A stretch of DNA of 64,000 nt from Paenibacillus antri (lineage in GTDB: Bacteria > Bacillota > Bacilli > Paenibacillales > YIM-B00363). This document shows positions 15,491-23,100 of this stretch, one piece after another. Numbering within the stretch: position 1 is the stretch's first letter; the number at the start of each line of letters is the position of its first letter. The position numbers and the translations under genes are program-made. The stretch spans positions 1 to 64,000 of the forward strand of contig NZ_VCIW01000016.1 in NCBI RefSeq assembly GCF_005765165.1, in the 5' to 3' direction. The notes under the pieces were generated by a model that made no database searches, was not told the origin of the DNA, and saw nothing but the letters and a program-made list of their open reading frames with translations.

Positions 15491-18400
15491 GTGACGAAGA
15501 CATTATTAGAACAACAATTGGAAAAGAAGATCTTAATCATAGACGGCGCTATGGGAACGATGATTCAACAAGCGGACGTTACGGCGGCCGACTTCGGCGG
15601 CGACGAGTTCGACGGGTGCAACGAGCTGCTCTGCGTCACGCGACCGGACCTCATCCGCGGCATTCATGAAGCGTACTTCGCCGCAGGGGCGGATCTGGTA
15701 GAGACGAACAGCTTCGGTTCGACGAGCGTCGTCTTGGCGGAATACGACATTCCGCACCGAGCGAGAGAGCTGAACTTGGCCGCGGCGCGCCTCGCAAGAG
15801 AAGCGGCGGACAAGTTTTCTACGCCGGATTGGCCGCGTTTCGTCGCGGGCGCGATGGGACCGACGACGAAGACGCTGTCGGTGACGGGCGGCGTGACGTT
15901 CGAAGGACTCGTGGAGTCGTATTTCGAACAGGCGCTGGCGCTTCTCGAAGGCGGGGTCGACGCGCTCCTGCTCGAGACGAGCCAAGATACGCTCAACGTG
16001 AAGGCGGGCAGCATCGGCATCCGCAAGGCGTTCGATCAAGCGGGCAAGACGGTGCCGATCATGATCTCCGGCACGATCGAGCCGATGGGCACGACGCTGG
16101 CGGGGCAGAACATCGAATCGTTCCTCGTTTCGCTCGAGCATCTGAAGCCGGTCTCGATCGGTCTGAACTGCGCGACGGGACCGGAATTTATGAAGGATCA
16201 TATCCGGACGCTGTCGGCGCTGACGGATGCGGCGGTGTCTTGTTATCCGAACGCGGGTCTTCCGGACGAGAACGGCAACTATCACGAGTCGCCGGAATCG
16301 CTCGCGAAGAAGCTGGCCGGCTTCGCGGAGCAGGGCTGGCTGAACATCGCCGGCGGCTGCTGCGGTACGACGCCGGACCATATCCGCGCGCTGGCGGACG
16401 AGCTGTCGAGCTACCGCCCGCGGCCGCGCGACGGCGAGCATCCGCCGGCCGTGTCCGGCATCGAGACGGTGTATCTCGAAGCGGACAATAAGCCGCTGAT
16501 GGTCGGCGAACGGACGAACGTGATCGGTTCGCGGAAGTTCAAACGTTTGATTTTCGAAGGGAAATTCGAAGAGGCGTCGGAAATCGCGAGAGCGCAGGTG
16601 AAGAGCGGAGCGCATATCGTCGACGTGAACCTCGAGGACACGGAGCTCGACGAGAAGAAGTCGATGGCCGAGTTTCTGCAGCTCGTGACGAAGAAGGTCA
16701 AGGTACCGCTCATGCTCGACTCGACGAACCACGAAGTGCTCGAGGTCGGCTTGAAGTATTCCCAGGGCAAGGCGATCATTAACTCCATTAATATGGAAGA
16801 CGGCTTGGAGCGGTTCGATCGCGTCGTGCCGCTCATTCATAAATACGGCGCCGCCGTCGTCGTCGGTCTCATCGACGAGAAGGGCATGGCGGTATGGCCG
16901 GAAGACAAGCTGCGCGTCGCGAAGCGCTCGTTCGATATTTTGACGAGCCGGTACGGGGTCAATCCGCGGGATATCATTTTCGATCCGAACGTGTTCCCCG
17001 TCGGCTCGGGCGATCCGCAATACGTCGGTTCGGCGGCGGCCACGATCGAAGGCATTCGTCTGATCAGCGAGCAGTTCCCGGAAAGTTCAACGATTCTCGG
17101 CATCAGCAACGTCTCCTTCGGCCTGCCGCCGGCGGGGCGCGAGGTGCTGAACTCCGTGTTCCTGTACCACAACACGAAGGCGGGGCTCGGGTATGCGATC
17201 GTCAATACGGAGAAGCTTGAGCGATACGCCTCGATTCCGGAAGAGGAGCGCAGGCTCGCGGAGGATCTGATTTTCCATACGAGCGACGAGACGCTCGCCG
17301 CGTTCGTCGCGTACTTCCGGGAGAAGAAGGTCGAGAAGAAGGAGAAGACGAGCAGCTTGACGCTCGAGGAGCGGCTGTCTTCGTATATCGTGGAAGGCAC
17401 GAAGGAAGGGCTCGTCCCGGATCTCGACGAGGCGCTGACGAAATACGCGCCGCTCGACATTATCAACGGGCCGCTGATGGCGGGGATGGACGAAGTCGGC
17501 CGGCTATTCAACAACAACGAGCTGATCGTCGCGGAAGTGCTGCAGAGCGCCGAAGCGATGAAGGCCGCCGTCTCCCATCTCGAGCCGTACATGGAGAAGT
17601 CCGAGTCGAGCGTGAAGGGCAAGATCATGCTCGCGACGGTGAAGGGCGACGTGCACGATATCGGAAAAAATCTCGTCGAGATCATCTTGACGAACAACGG
17701 ATACAAGATCATTAACCTCGGCATCAAGGTGCCGCCGGATCAGTTGATCGAAGCGTACCGGAAGGAAAAGCCGGACGCGATCGGGTTGTCCGGCTTGCTC
17801 GTCAAGTCGGCGCAGCAGATGGTTACGACCGCGCAGGACTTGAAATCGGCGGGCGTCGAGGTGCCGATTCTCGTCGGCGGCGCCGCGCTGTCGCGGAAGT
17901 TCACGAAGACGCGGATCGCGCCCGAGTACGACGGCCTGGTGCTCTACGCGAAGGACGCGATGGACGGTCTCGACCTCGCGAATCGGATCATGAACGCCGA
18001 GGAGCGGGAGCGACTCGTGCAGGAGTTGCGGGAGGCGAAGGAGTCGGACGTGAAGGAGTCGGGACGGAAGGAGAAGTCGGCCGTCGCCGACGAAGGTCCG
18101 AAGGTGTCGAACGTCTCCCGCGACGTCCCGGTCCAGGTGCCGAAGGATACCGACCGGCACGTGCTTCGCGACTATCCGGTTTCGCATCTGCTGCCGTACG
18201 TCAACATGCAGATGCTGCTCGGCCACCATCTCGGGCTGAAGGGCAAAGTCGCGACGCTGCTCGAGGCGCGCGATCCGAAAGCGACGCAGTTGAAGAGCGT
18301 CGTGGACGAGCTGTTCGAAGACGGAATCAAGAACGGCACGCTGAAGGCGAACGCGGTGTACCGGTTCTTCCCGGCGCAATCGCGAGGGAACGACGTCATC

Positions 18401-18937
18401 GTCTACGATCCGGACGACACGTCCCGCGTGCTGCAGACGTTCACGTTCCCGCGCCAAGACGTCGAGCCGTATCTATGCCTTGCGGACTACCTGAAGCCGA
18501 CGGAGAGCGGCGAGATGGACTATGTCGGCTTCCTCGTCGTGACGGCGGGCGCCGGCATCCGCGCCAGAGCCGAGGCGTATAAGGAGCGCGGCGAATACTT
18601 GCTCTCGCACGCCGTGCAGGCGGTCGCGCTCGAGACGGCCGAGGCGTTCGCGGAACGCGTGCACCAGATGATGCGCGACGTATGGGGAATTCCGGATCCG
18701 GCGAACCTAACGATACAAGGGCTGTTCGGCGCGAAGTACCGCGGGCAGCGGTTCTCCTTCGGGTATCCGGCCTGTCCGAACCTGGAGGATCAAGCGCCGT
18801 TGTTCGAGCTGCTGCAGCCGAGCGATATCGGCGTCGAGCTGACGGACAGCTTCATGATGGAGCCGGAGGCGTCCGTGTCGGCGATCGTCTTCGCGCATCC
18901 GGAAGCCCGATACTTTAACGTAGATAAGGCGGAGTAA
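15491..18937 (+). CDS. metH: Cobalamin-dependent methionine synthase
   Basis: 1148 residues, full four-module length. Residues ~1-310: homocysteine-binding barrel with DGAMGTMIQ and zinc cysteines in GLNCATGP and GGCCGTTPDH. ~340-600: methyltetrahydrofolate (pterin) domain with VGERTNVIGSRKF and SINMEDG. ~630-850: cap and cobalamin-binding domain with the axial-ligand motif DVHDIGKN. ~890-1148: AdoMet activation domain ending near FGYPACPNLEDQ. A charged linker (~855-885) precedes the last domain. Start is GTG 15491 with GGGAG upstream, in frame with a TTG further 5'. Makes methionine from homocysteine. Followed at 1 base by rnz. Confidence 0.97.
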   Translation: MTKTLLEQQLEKKILIIDGAMGTMIQQADVTAADFGGDEFDGCNELLCVTRPDLIRGIHEAYFAAGADLVETNSFGSTSVVLAEYDIPHRARELNLAAARLAREAADKFSTPDWPRFVAGAMGPTTKTLSVTGGVTFEGLVESYFEQALALLEGGVDALLLETSQDTLNVKAGSIGIRKAFDQAGKTVPIMISGTIEPMGTTLAGQNIESFLVSLEHLKPVSIGLNCATGPEFMKDHIRTLSALTDAAVSCYPNAGLPDENGNYHESPESLAKKLAGFAEQGWLNIAGGCCGTTPDHIRALADELSSYRPRPRDGEHPPAVSGIETVYLEADNKPLMVGERTNVIGSRKFKRLIFEGKFEEASEIARAQVKSGAHIVDVNLEDTELDEKKSMAEFLQLVTKKVKVPLMLDSTNHEVLEVGLKYSQGKAIINSINMEDGLERFDRVVPLIHKYGAAVVVGLIDEKGMAVWPEDKLRVAKRSFDILTSRYGVNPRDIIFDPNVFPVGSGDPQYVGSAAATIEGIRLISEQFPESSTILGISNVSFGLPPAGREVLNSVFLYHNTKAGLGYAIVNTEKLERYASIPEEERRLAEDLIFHTSDETLAAFVAYFREKKVEKKEKTSSLTLEERLSSYIVEGTKEGLVPDLDEALTKYAPLDIINGPLMAGMDEVGRLFNNNELIVAEVLQSAEAMKAAVSHLEPYMEKSESSVKGKIMLATVKGDVHDIGKNLVEIILTNNGYKIINLGIKVPPDQLIEAYRKEKPDAIGLSGLLVKSAQQMVTTAQDLKSAGVEVPILVGGAALSRKFTKTRIAPEYDGLVLYAKDAMDGLDLANRIMNAEERERLVQELREAKESDVKESGRKEKSAVADEGPKVSNVSRDVPVQVPKDTDRHVLRDYPVSHLLPYVNMQMLLGHHLGLKGKVATLLEARDPKATQLKSVVDELFEDGIKNGTLKANAVYRFFPAQSRGNDVIVYDPDDTSRVLQTFTFPRQDVEPYLCLADYLKPTESGEMDYVGFLVVTAGAGIRARAEAYKERGEYLLSHAVQAVALETAEAFAERVHQMMRDVWGIPDPANLTIQGLFGAKYRGQRFSFGYPACPNLEDQAPLFELLQPSDIGVELTDSFMMEPEASVSAIVFAHPEARYFNVDKAE

Positions 18938-18938
18938 C

Positions 18939-19868
18939 GTGGAATTGTATTTTCTTGGCACGGGGGCGGGCATGCCGACGCGGGGGCGCAACGTCACGTC
19001 GGTCGCCCTGAATCTGATGCCGGAACGCGGCACGGTATGGCTGTTCGACGCGGGGGAGGGCACGCAGCACCAAATGCTGCGCTCCCCGATCAAGCCGGGA
19101 AAGCTGGAATTTATTTTTATTACGCATCTGCATGGCGATCATCTGTACGGTTTGCCTGGGCTGATGACGAGCCGATCGTACCAAGGCGGGGACGAGCCGC
19201 TCACGTTGTTCGGGCCTCCGGGCTTGCGGCGGTTCGTCGAGACGGCGTTCGAGGTGAGCGGCGCGCATCTCGATTACGAGGTTCGGGTCCGAGAGTTCGA
19301 GGAGGGCGTCGTGTTCGAGGACGAGCAGTTCCGCGTAACGGCGGCGAAGCTCGAGCATCGGATCGATTCGTACGGCTTCCGAATCGTGGAGCGGGACACG
19401 CCGGGGGCGCTCGACAGCGCGAGGCTGACGGCGGAGGGCTTCCGTCCCGGCCCGCAGTATGCGCGGCTGAAGCGCGGCGAGACGGTGACGATGCCCGACG
19501 GGCGTACGATCGACGGCAGGGCGTATCTCGGGCCGGAGCTGAAGGGACGCACGGTCGCCGTCTTCGGCGACACGCGGCCTTGCGGAAGCGAGCTCGAGCT
19601 CGCGCGCGGGGCGGACGTGCTCGTACACGAGGCGACGTATATGCACGAGAAGGCGGACAACGCGCACAAGTATTACCACACGACCGCGACGCAAGCCGCG
19701 GTCTTGGCCGCCGAGGCCGGCGTCGGGGCGCTCATCCTGACGCACTTGTCGTCGCGCTACCAAGACGAAGCGGTGCACCGGCTGCTCGAGGAGGCGCGGG
19801 CGATCTTTCCGCGCTCCCACGTGGCGGAAGACTTCTGGTCGTATGTTATTCCGAGACGGGCGGAATAA
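18939..19868 (+). CDS. rnz: Ribonuclease Z
   Basis: 309 residues, the short form of tRNase Z that trims 3' ends of tRNA precursors. Metallo-beta-lactamase fold with FLGTGAGMPTRGRNV at the N-terminus, zinc ligands THLHGDHLYGLPGL (~64-72), GDTRPC, HEATYMHEK and the C-terminal ILTHLSSRY. A GTG start sits 1 base after the metH stop with AAGGCGGAG as ribosome site, so the two genes are cotranscribed. Confidence 0.96.
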   Translation: MELYFLGTGAGMPTRGRNVTSVALNLMPERGTVWLFDAGEGTQHQMLRSPIKPGKLEFIFITHLHGDHLYGLPGLMTSRSYQGGDEPLTLFGPPGLRRFVETAFEVSGAHLDYEVRVREFEEGVVFEDEQFRVTAAKLEHRIDSYGFRIVERDTPGALDSARLTAEGFRPGPQYARLKRGETVTMPDGRTIDGRAYLGPELKGRTVAVFGDTRPCGSELELARGADVLVHEATYMHEKADNAHKYYHTTATQAAVLAAEAGVGALILTHLSSRYQDEAVHRLLEEARAIFPRSHVAEDFWSYVIPRRAE

Positions 19869-19871
19869 CAA

Positions 19872-19927
19872 GGAAAAGGCGAACTTCTCGGCGGGAAGGT
19901 TTCTTCCCGCGAGCGTTCGCCTTTTCC
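19872..19927. terminator. Terminator between rnz and the convergent YbjQ gene
   Basis: GGAAAAGGCGAAC (19872-19884) pairs perfectly with GTTCGCCTTTTCC (19915-19927), with an inner GCGGGAAG/CTTCCCGC stem. A and T tracts are present on both sides, so it can act for both strands. Confidence 0.9.
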
Positions 19928-19949
19928 TATGTTCGAGCTTGGGGCGGTC

Positions 19950-20264
19950 TTATTCCGCTCGAACCGCCGTGCCGCTCACCGTCACCATCAGCATGCCTTC
20001 CCGCACGACCTCGTAATCGATGTCGATGCCGACGACCGCGTTGGCGCCGACGCTTCGCGCGTATTGCTGCATCTCTTGGATCGCGATTTCCCGCGCCTCC
20101 TTGAGCTTCTGCTCGTAAGCGCCGGAACGGCCGCCGACGATGTCGGTGATGGACGCGAACAAGTCGCGCACGATGTTCGCGCCCATAATCGCTTCGCCGT
20201 TCACGATGCCGAGGTAATCGGTAATGCGCTTGCCTTCGATCGTATTCGTCGTCGTAATGATCAT
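19950..20264 (-). CDS. YbjQ/UPF0145 family protein
   Basis: 104 residues, nearly the whole domain: [25 protein letters not shown] at the start, then [16 protein letters not shown] and [13 protein letters not shown]. Family members form pentameric rings; biochemical function is unknown, with a suggested metal-related role. GGAGGATC precedes the start on the minus strand. It is a single gene convergent with rnz and divergent from the prepilin peptidase. Confidence 0.9.
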   Translation of the reverse strand: MIITTTNTIEGKRITDYLGIVNGEAIMGANIVRDLFASITDIVGGRSGAYEQKLKEAREIAIQEMQQYARSVGANAVVGIDIDYEVVREGMLMVTVSGTAVRAE

Positions 20265-20478
20265 AGAATGGATCCTCCTTCAGGTTGAACCGCTTGATGG
20301 ATAATACGGTTCCCCGTCGAACGGCGTTTCATTTCTTTACCAGAAAAAAGATCAACCCCGTGAAACAATTCAACCGTGGATTTCCGCCCGAGAAACCCGT
20401 ATACTGACAATACACAACGAGACGATTCCCAAGGTGACTCCACGCGAGTTGCCTTGTTTGTTTTCAAGGAGGTGTCGG

Positions 20479-21141
20479 ATGGAAGTCAAGGAGCTTGCGT
20501 TCGCCGCCGCTGCTGCGGCGGCGGGCGTTCCGCTCGGCGCGTTGGCGGACGCGTGGGCGCGTCGGGCGCTTTCGCGCCGCCGGGCGCCTGGCGAAGGACG
20601 GTCGACGCGCGGGCTTGCGGCGGCTGCGGCATCGGCATCGTGCGCGTGGATCGGCTTGCGTTACGGCCCTGCGGACGCGGAGTGGCTGCCCGCCGCGCTG
20701 CTCGCCGTCGTAATGGTCGCGATCACGATCACGGACATGCGCGCGATGCTCATTCCGAACGCGATCGTCTTCCCCGCCGTCGGACTCGCGGCGCTGCTTC
20801 GGCTTCTCTGGCATCCGCTCCCCTTGTGGGAATACGCGGCCGGGGCAGCGGTCGGCTTCGGGCTGCTGTTCGCCGTATCCTTCCTTAGCAAGGGCGGGAT
20901 CGGAGGCGGCGACGTGAAGCTGTACGTCTTCGTCGGGCTCGTCTGCGGACTGCAGGCGACGCTGCTGTCGCTGCTCCTCGCCAGCTTCGCGGGGACGGCC
21001 TACGGAATCGTCAGACGGCTGAGCGGGAAGCGCGGCGGTACGGTTCCGTTCGGCCCGTTCATCGCGGTCGGAGCGTTCCTGTCGATGATGTACGCCGAGC
21101 GGTGGCTGGAACGTTACGCAACCTGGTTGTCCCAGGCTTAA
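20479..21141 (+). CDS. Prepilin peptidase, A24 family (lacks methylase domain)
   Basis: 220 residues with about six membrane helices. The two catalytic aspartates of type IV prepilin peptidases are visible: TDMRAMLIPNAIVFP (~88) and GGGDVKLYVF (~150). The cysteine-rich N-terminal methyltransferase part of PilD/ComC is absent, as in TadV/CpaA enzymes. ATG 20479 has AAGGAGGTG at ideal spacing; an upstream in-frame Met at 20434 is less likely. It stands alone ~10 kb before the Tad locus, which encodes its own peptidase at 40270. Confidence 0.88.
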   Translation: MEVKELAFAAAAAAAGVPLGALADAWARRALSRRRAPGEGRSTRGLAAAAASASCAWIGLRYGPADAEWLPAALLAVVMVAITITDMRAMLIPNAIVFPAVGLAALLRLLWHPLPLWEYAAGAAVGFGLLFAVSFLSKGGIGGGDVKLYVFVGLVCGLQATLLSLLLASFAGTAYGIVRRLSGKRGGTVPFGPFIAVGAFLSMMYAERWLERYATWLSQA

Positions 21142-21243
21142 TTCGAATGATTTCATCCCGCGAAACATGAACGGCATGAATTCGGAAACGGATGATTCAC
21201 GGCCTTAATCGAATCTGGTGCGCCATCGAAGGAGGCGAATCGA

Positions 21244-22491
21244 ATGAGCGGATGGATGGAGAGGTATACGTCGAAGTCGGGAAAGAAGCTCCGCCGCATT
21301 CATGCATGGAACGGGTGGGTCGTCGCGGCGTTGGCCGTATCCGGTATCGTGCTGTTCTTGCCGGCGCTGCGCGGAGCGACGGCGCCGATCCGCGTCGCGC
21401 TGAAGCAAGGGCATATCTGGGCGGGCGTCGCTTCGATCGTCCTGCTCCTGCTGTATTTGCCGTTCCTCGGGAAGCACGTCAAGCAGCTTCGCGCGAAGCC
21501 GGCGCAAGCGGGCAACTTGACGATCGTCTTATTGCTGCTTGTCGGGTGGAGCGTCTCGGGCGTCGTCCTATGGCTGGAGCGGTCGGTGCCGCCCGCGTGG
21601 ACGTCGGCGGCGCTGCTGGCGCACGACGCGCTGACGTGGGTCGGCGTTCCGTATGCGATCTTCCACTCGGCGACGCGAAGCCGTTGGGTGCGAGAGCGCC
21701 GAGCGGCCGAACGCGCGGCGGCGGGCGACGACGCGGAAGCCGAGCGCAGCTATCTCCGGTACGACGGGTCCCGCCGGCGACTCCTGAAGGCCGGCATCGT
21801 CGCGGCGTTCGCGGTCGTATTCGGCCCCGTGGCGTACCGTCTCTGGAAGCGACTGGACGCTCAAGGCGGCGTCGCCGTCGAAGAGATCGAAGCGGCGCCG
21901 CCGGCGAACGGGCAAGAGCTGCTGACGCCCGCGCCCGACTCGTCGCCGCCGATCGGCGGCGGCGCGGAAGGCAGCTTCCGGATTTACACGGTGACGTCGA
22001 TTCCGAGGTTCGACTCGGCGGCCTGGTCGTTCCGCATTCACGGACTTGTAGAGGAGCCGATCTCTTGGGATTGGCCCGCGTTCGCGAAGCTGGCAAGGAA
22101 GGTACAGGTGAGCGACTTCCATTGCGTCACCGGGTGGTCGGTGTACCATGCGACGTGGGAGGGCATCCCGCTCAAGGAGCTGCTCGCCGCGGCCGGCGTC
22201 AAGCCGAACGCCCGGTACGTGAAGTTTTACTCGGGAGACGGCGTCTACACGGATGCGTTATCGCTGGAGCAAGCGGAGATGGACGACGTAATGGTCGCCG
22301 CGCTGATCGACGGCAAGCCGATTCCGGAGGACTTAGGCGGACCGGTCCGATTGATCGTCCCCCGCATGTACGCGTATAAGTCGGTGAAATGGTTGGAATC
22401 GATCGAAATCATCGATCGCGATCATATCGGGTATTGGCAGGAGCGAGGATACGAGGTGGACGCGTGGGTACCCGGCGCGAACCGGGCGTAA
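21244..22491 (+). CDS. Membrane-fused molybdopterin oxidoreductase (sulfite oxidase/MsrP-like)
   Basis: 415 residues. The N-terminal ~145 residues form four membrane helices with spaced histidines (RIHAWNG ~19, QGHIWAG ~58, HDAL ~128, FHSAT ~141), resembling a cytochrome b561 or PepSY-type haem domain. A cytoplasmic loop of ~30 residues leads to SRRRLLKAG (~176) and a fifth helix. Residues ~235-415 form a sulfite-oxidase-type molybdopterin domain with the Mo-ligand cysteine in DFHCVTGWS (~293) and GGPVRLIVPRMYAYKSVKW. It looks like a one-protein version of the MsrP-MsrQ pair; the substrate is unknown. GAAGGAGG precedes the ATG. Confidence 0.82.
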   Translation: MSGWMERYTSKSGKKLRRIHAWNGWVVAALAVSGIVLFLPALRGATAPIRVALKQGHIWAGVASIVLLLLYLPFLGKHVKQLRAKPAQAGNLTIVLLLLVGWSVSGVVLWLERSVPPAWTSAALLAHDALTWVGVPYAIFHSATRSRWVRERRAAERAAAGDDAEAERSYLRYDGSRRRLLKAGIVAAFAVVFGPVAYRLWKRLDAQGGVAVEEIEAAPPANGQELLTPAPDSSPPIGGGAEGSFRIYTVTSIPRFDSAAWSFRIHGLVEEPISWDWPAFAKLARKVQVSDFHCVTGWSVYHATWEGIPLKELLAAAGVKPNARYVKFYSGDGVYTDALSLEQAEMDDVMVAALIDGKPIPEDLGGPVRLIVPRMYAYKSVKWLESIEIIDRDHIGYWQERGYEVDAWVPGANRA

Positions 22492-22578
22492 CGGAAGAAA
22501 GAGGATCCTGTAATAGAAATATCGTCCATGGGTACACTACCCACGATGTATACCGATTTCGGGGAGGCACCCATTCCT

Positions 22579-22791
22579 ATGCAATTGAACCGTTACGACA
22601 TGGCCGTTATCGAACAGGCATTGCGAGAAGCGATCAATCAAGGCGCGGATTATCACAAAATTTCGACGTACCAGGCGGTGCTCGGGAAGCTGAACGAAGC
22701 GCACGGCGCCGCTGCCGCGAGCCGGACGACGATGGAGCGGAACGACGGATTTCGGTACGATACCGACGATTCGTCCGATTTGCGGGCGTAG
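22579..22791 (+). CDS. Small hypothetical protein
   Basis: 70 residues, not recognised. The first ~45 residues are predicted helical (RYDMAVIEQALREAIN ... YQAVLGKLNEAH) and the tail is acidic and polar. ATG 22579 follows GGGGAGG by 11 bases; an earlier in-frame ATG at 22528 has no ribosome site. Its codons show the local G/C third-position bias over most of the length, which supports coding. Confidence 0.6.
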   Translation: MQLNRYDMAVIEQALREAINQGADYHKISTYQAVLGKLNEAHGAAAASRTTMERNDGFRYDTDDSSDLRA

Positions 22792-22824
22792 CGTCGAGGA
22801 ACTTTTCCCGGGAAACCGCAGGAA

Positions 22825-22882
22825 GCGACAAGAGAGAACGCGGAATCGACAAGTTTTCATACAATTTCGACAAATGCGACAA
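22825..22882 (+). repeat. Four CGACAA repeats (candidate Spo0A boxes)
   Basis: GCGACAA (22825), TCGACAA (22846), TTTCGACAAA (22865-22874, the reverse complement of the Spo0A box TTTGTCGAA) and GCGACAA (22876). The first three are spaced exactly 21 bases, two DNA turns. They lie between a small gene and the terminator at 22898. The rest of the gap from 22792 to 23100 shows only that terminator and the mrfA leader. Confidence 0.45.
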
Positions 22883-22897
22883 CTCGCTTGCCGCAAG

Positions 22898-22927
22898 AAA
22901 GCCGGGGCTCGAGCTCCGGCTTTTTTT
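22898..22927 (+). terminator. Intrinsic terminator before mrfA
   Basis: AAAGCCGGGGCTC pairs with GAGCTCCGGCTTT (one mismatch), followed by seven T. Confidence 0.88.
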
Positions 22928-23100
22928 GGTGCGCGTTCGGGCGGGGACGTTCGACCCATCCGGAGGTGCGTCGGTACATCCGGGGGGCGAAAGGCTCGGG
23001 TAGAAGATCGATAAGTTCTTTTTCTGTTTTTCGACTTCCCAGGCGAACGTATATTCTGTAGAATAGAAGGTATGTATCGACTGGCGAGGAGAACGAACGC

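Noticed and set aside
23044-23057. LexA box before mrfA (CGAACGTATATTCT)
   Set aside because: Only the left half fits the consensus; the right half lacks GTT. MrfAB is not known to be LexA-controlled in Bacillus.
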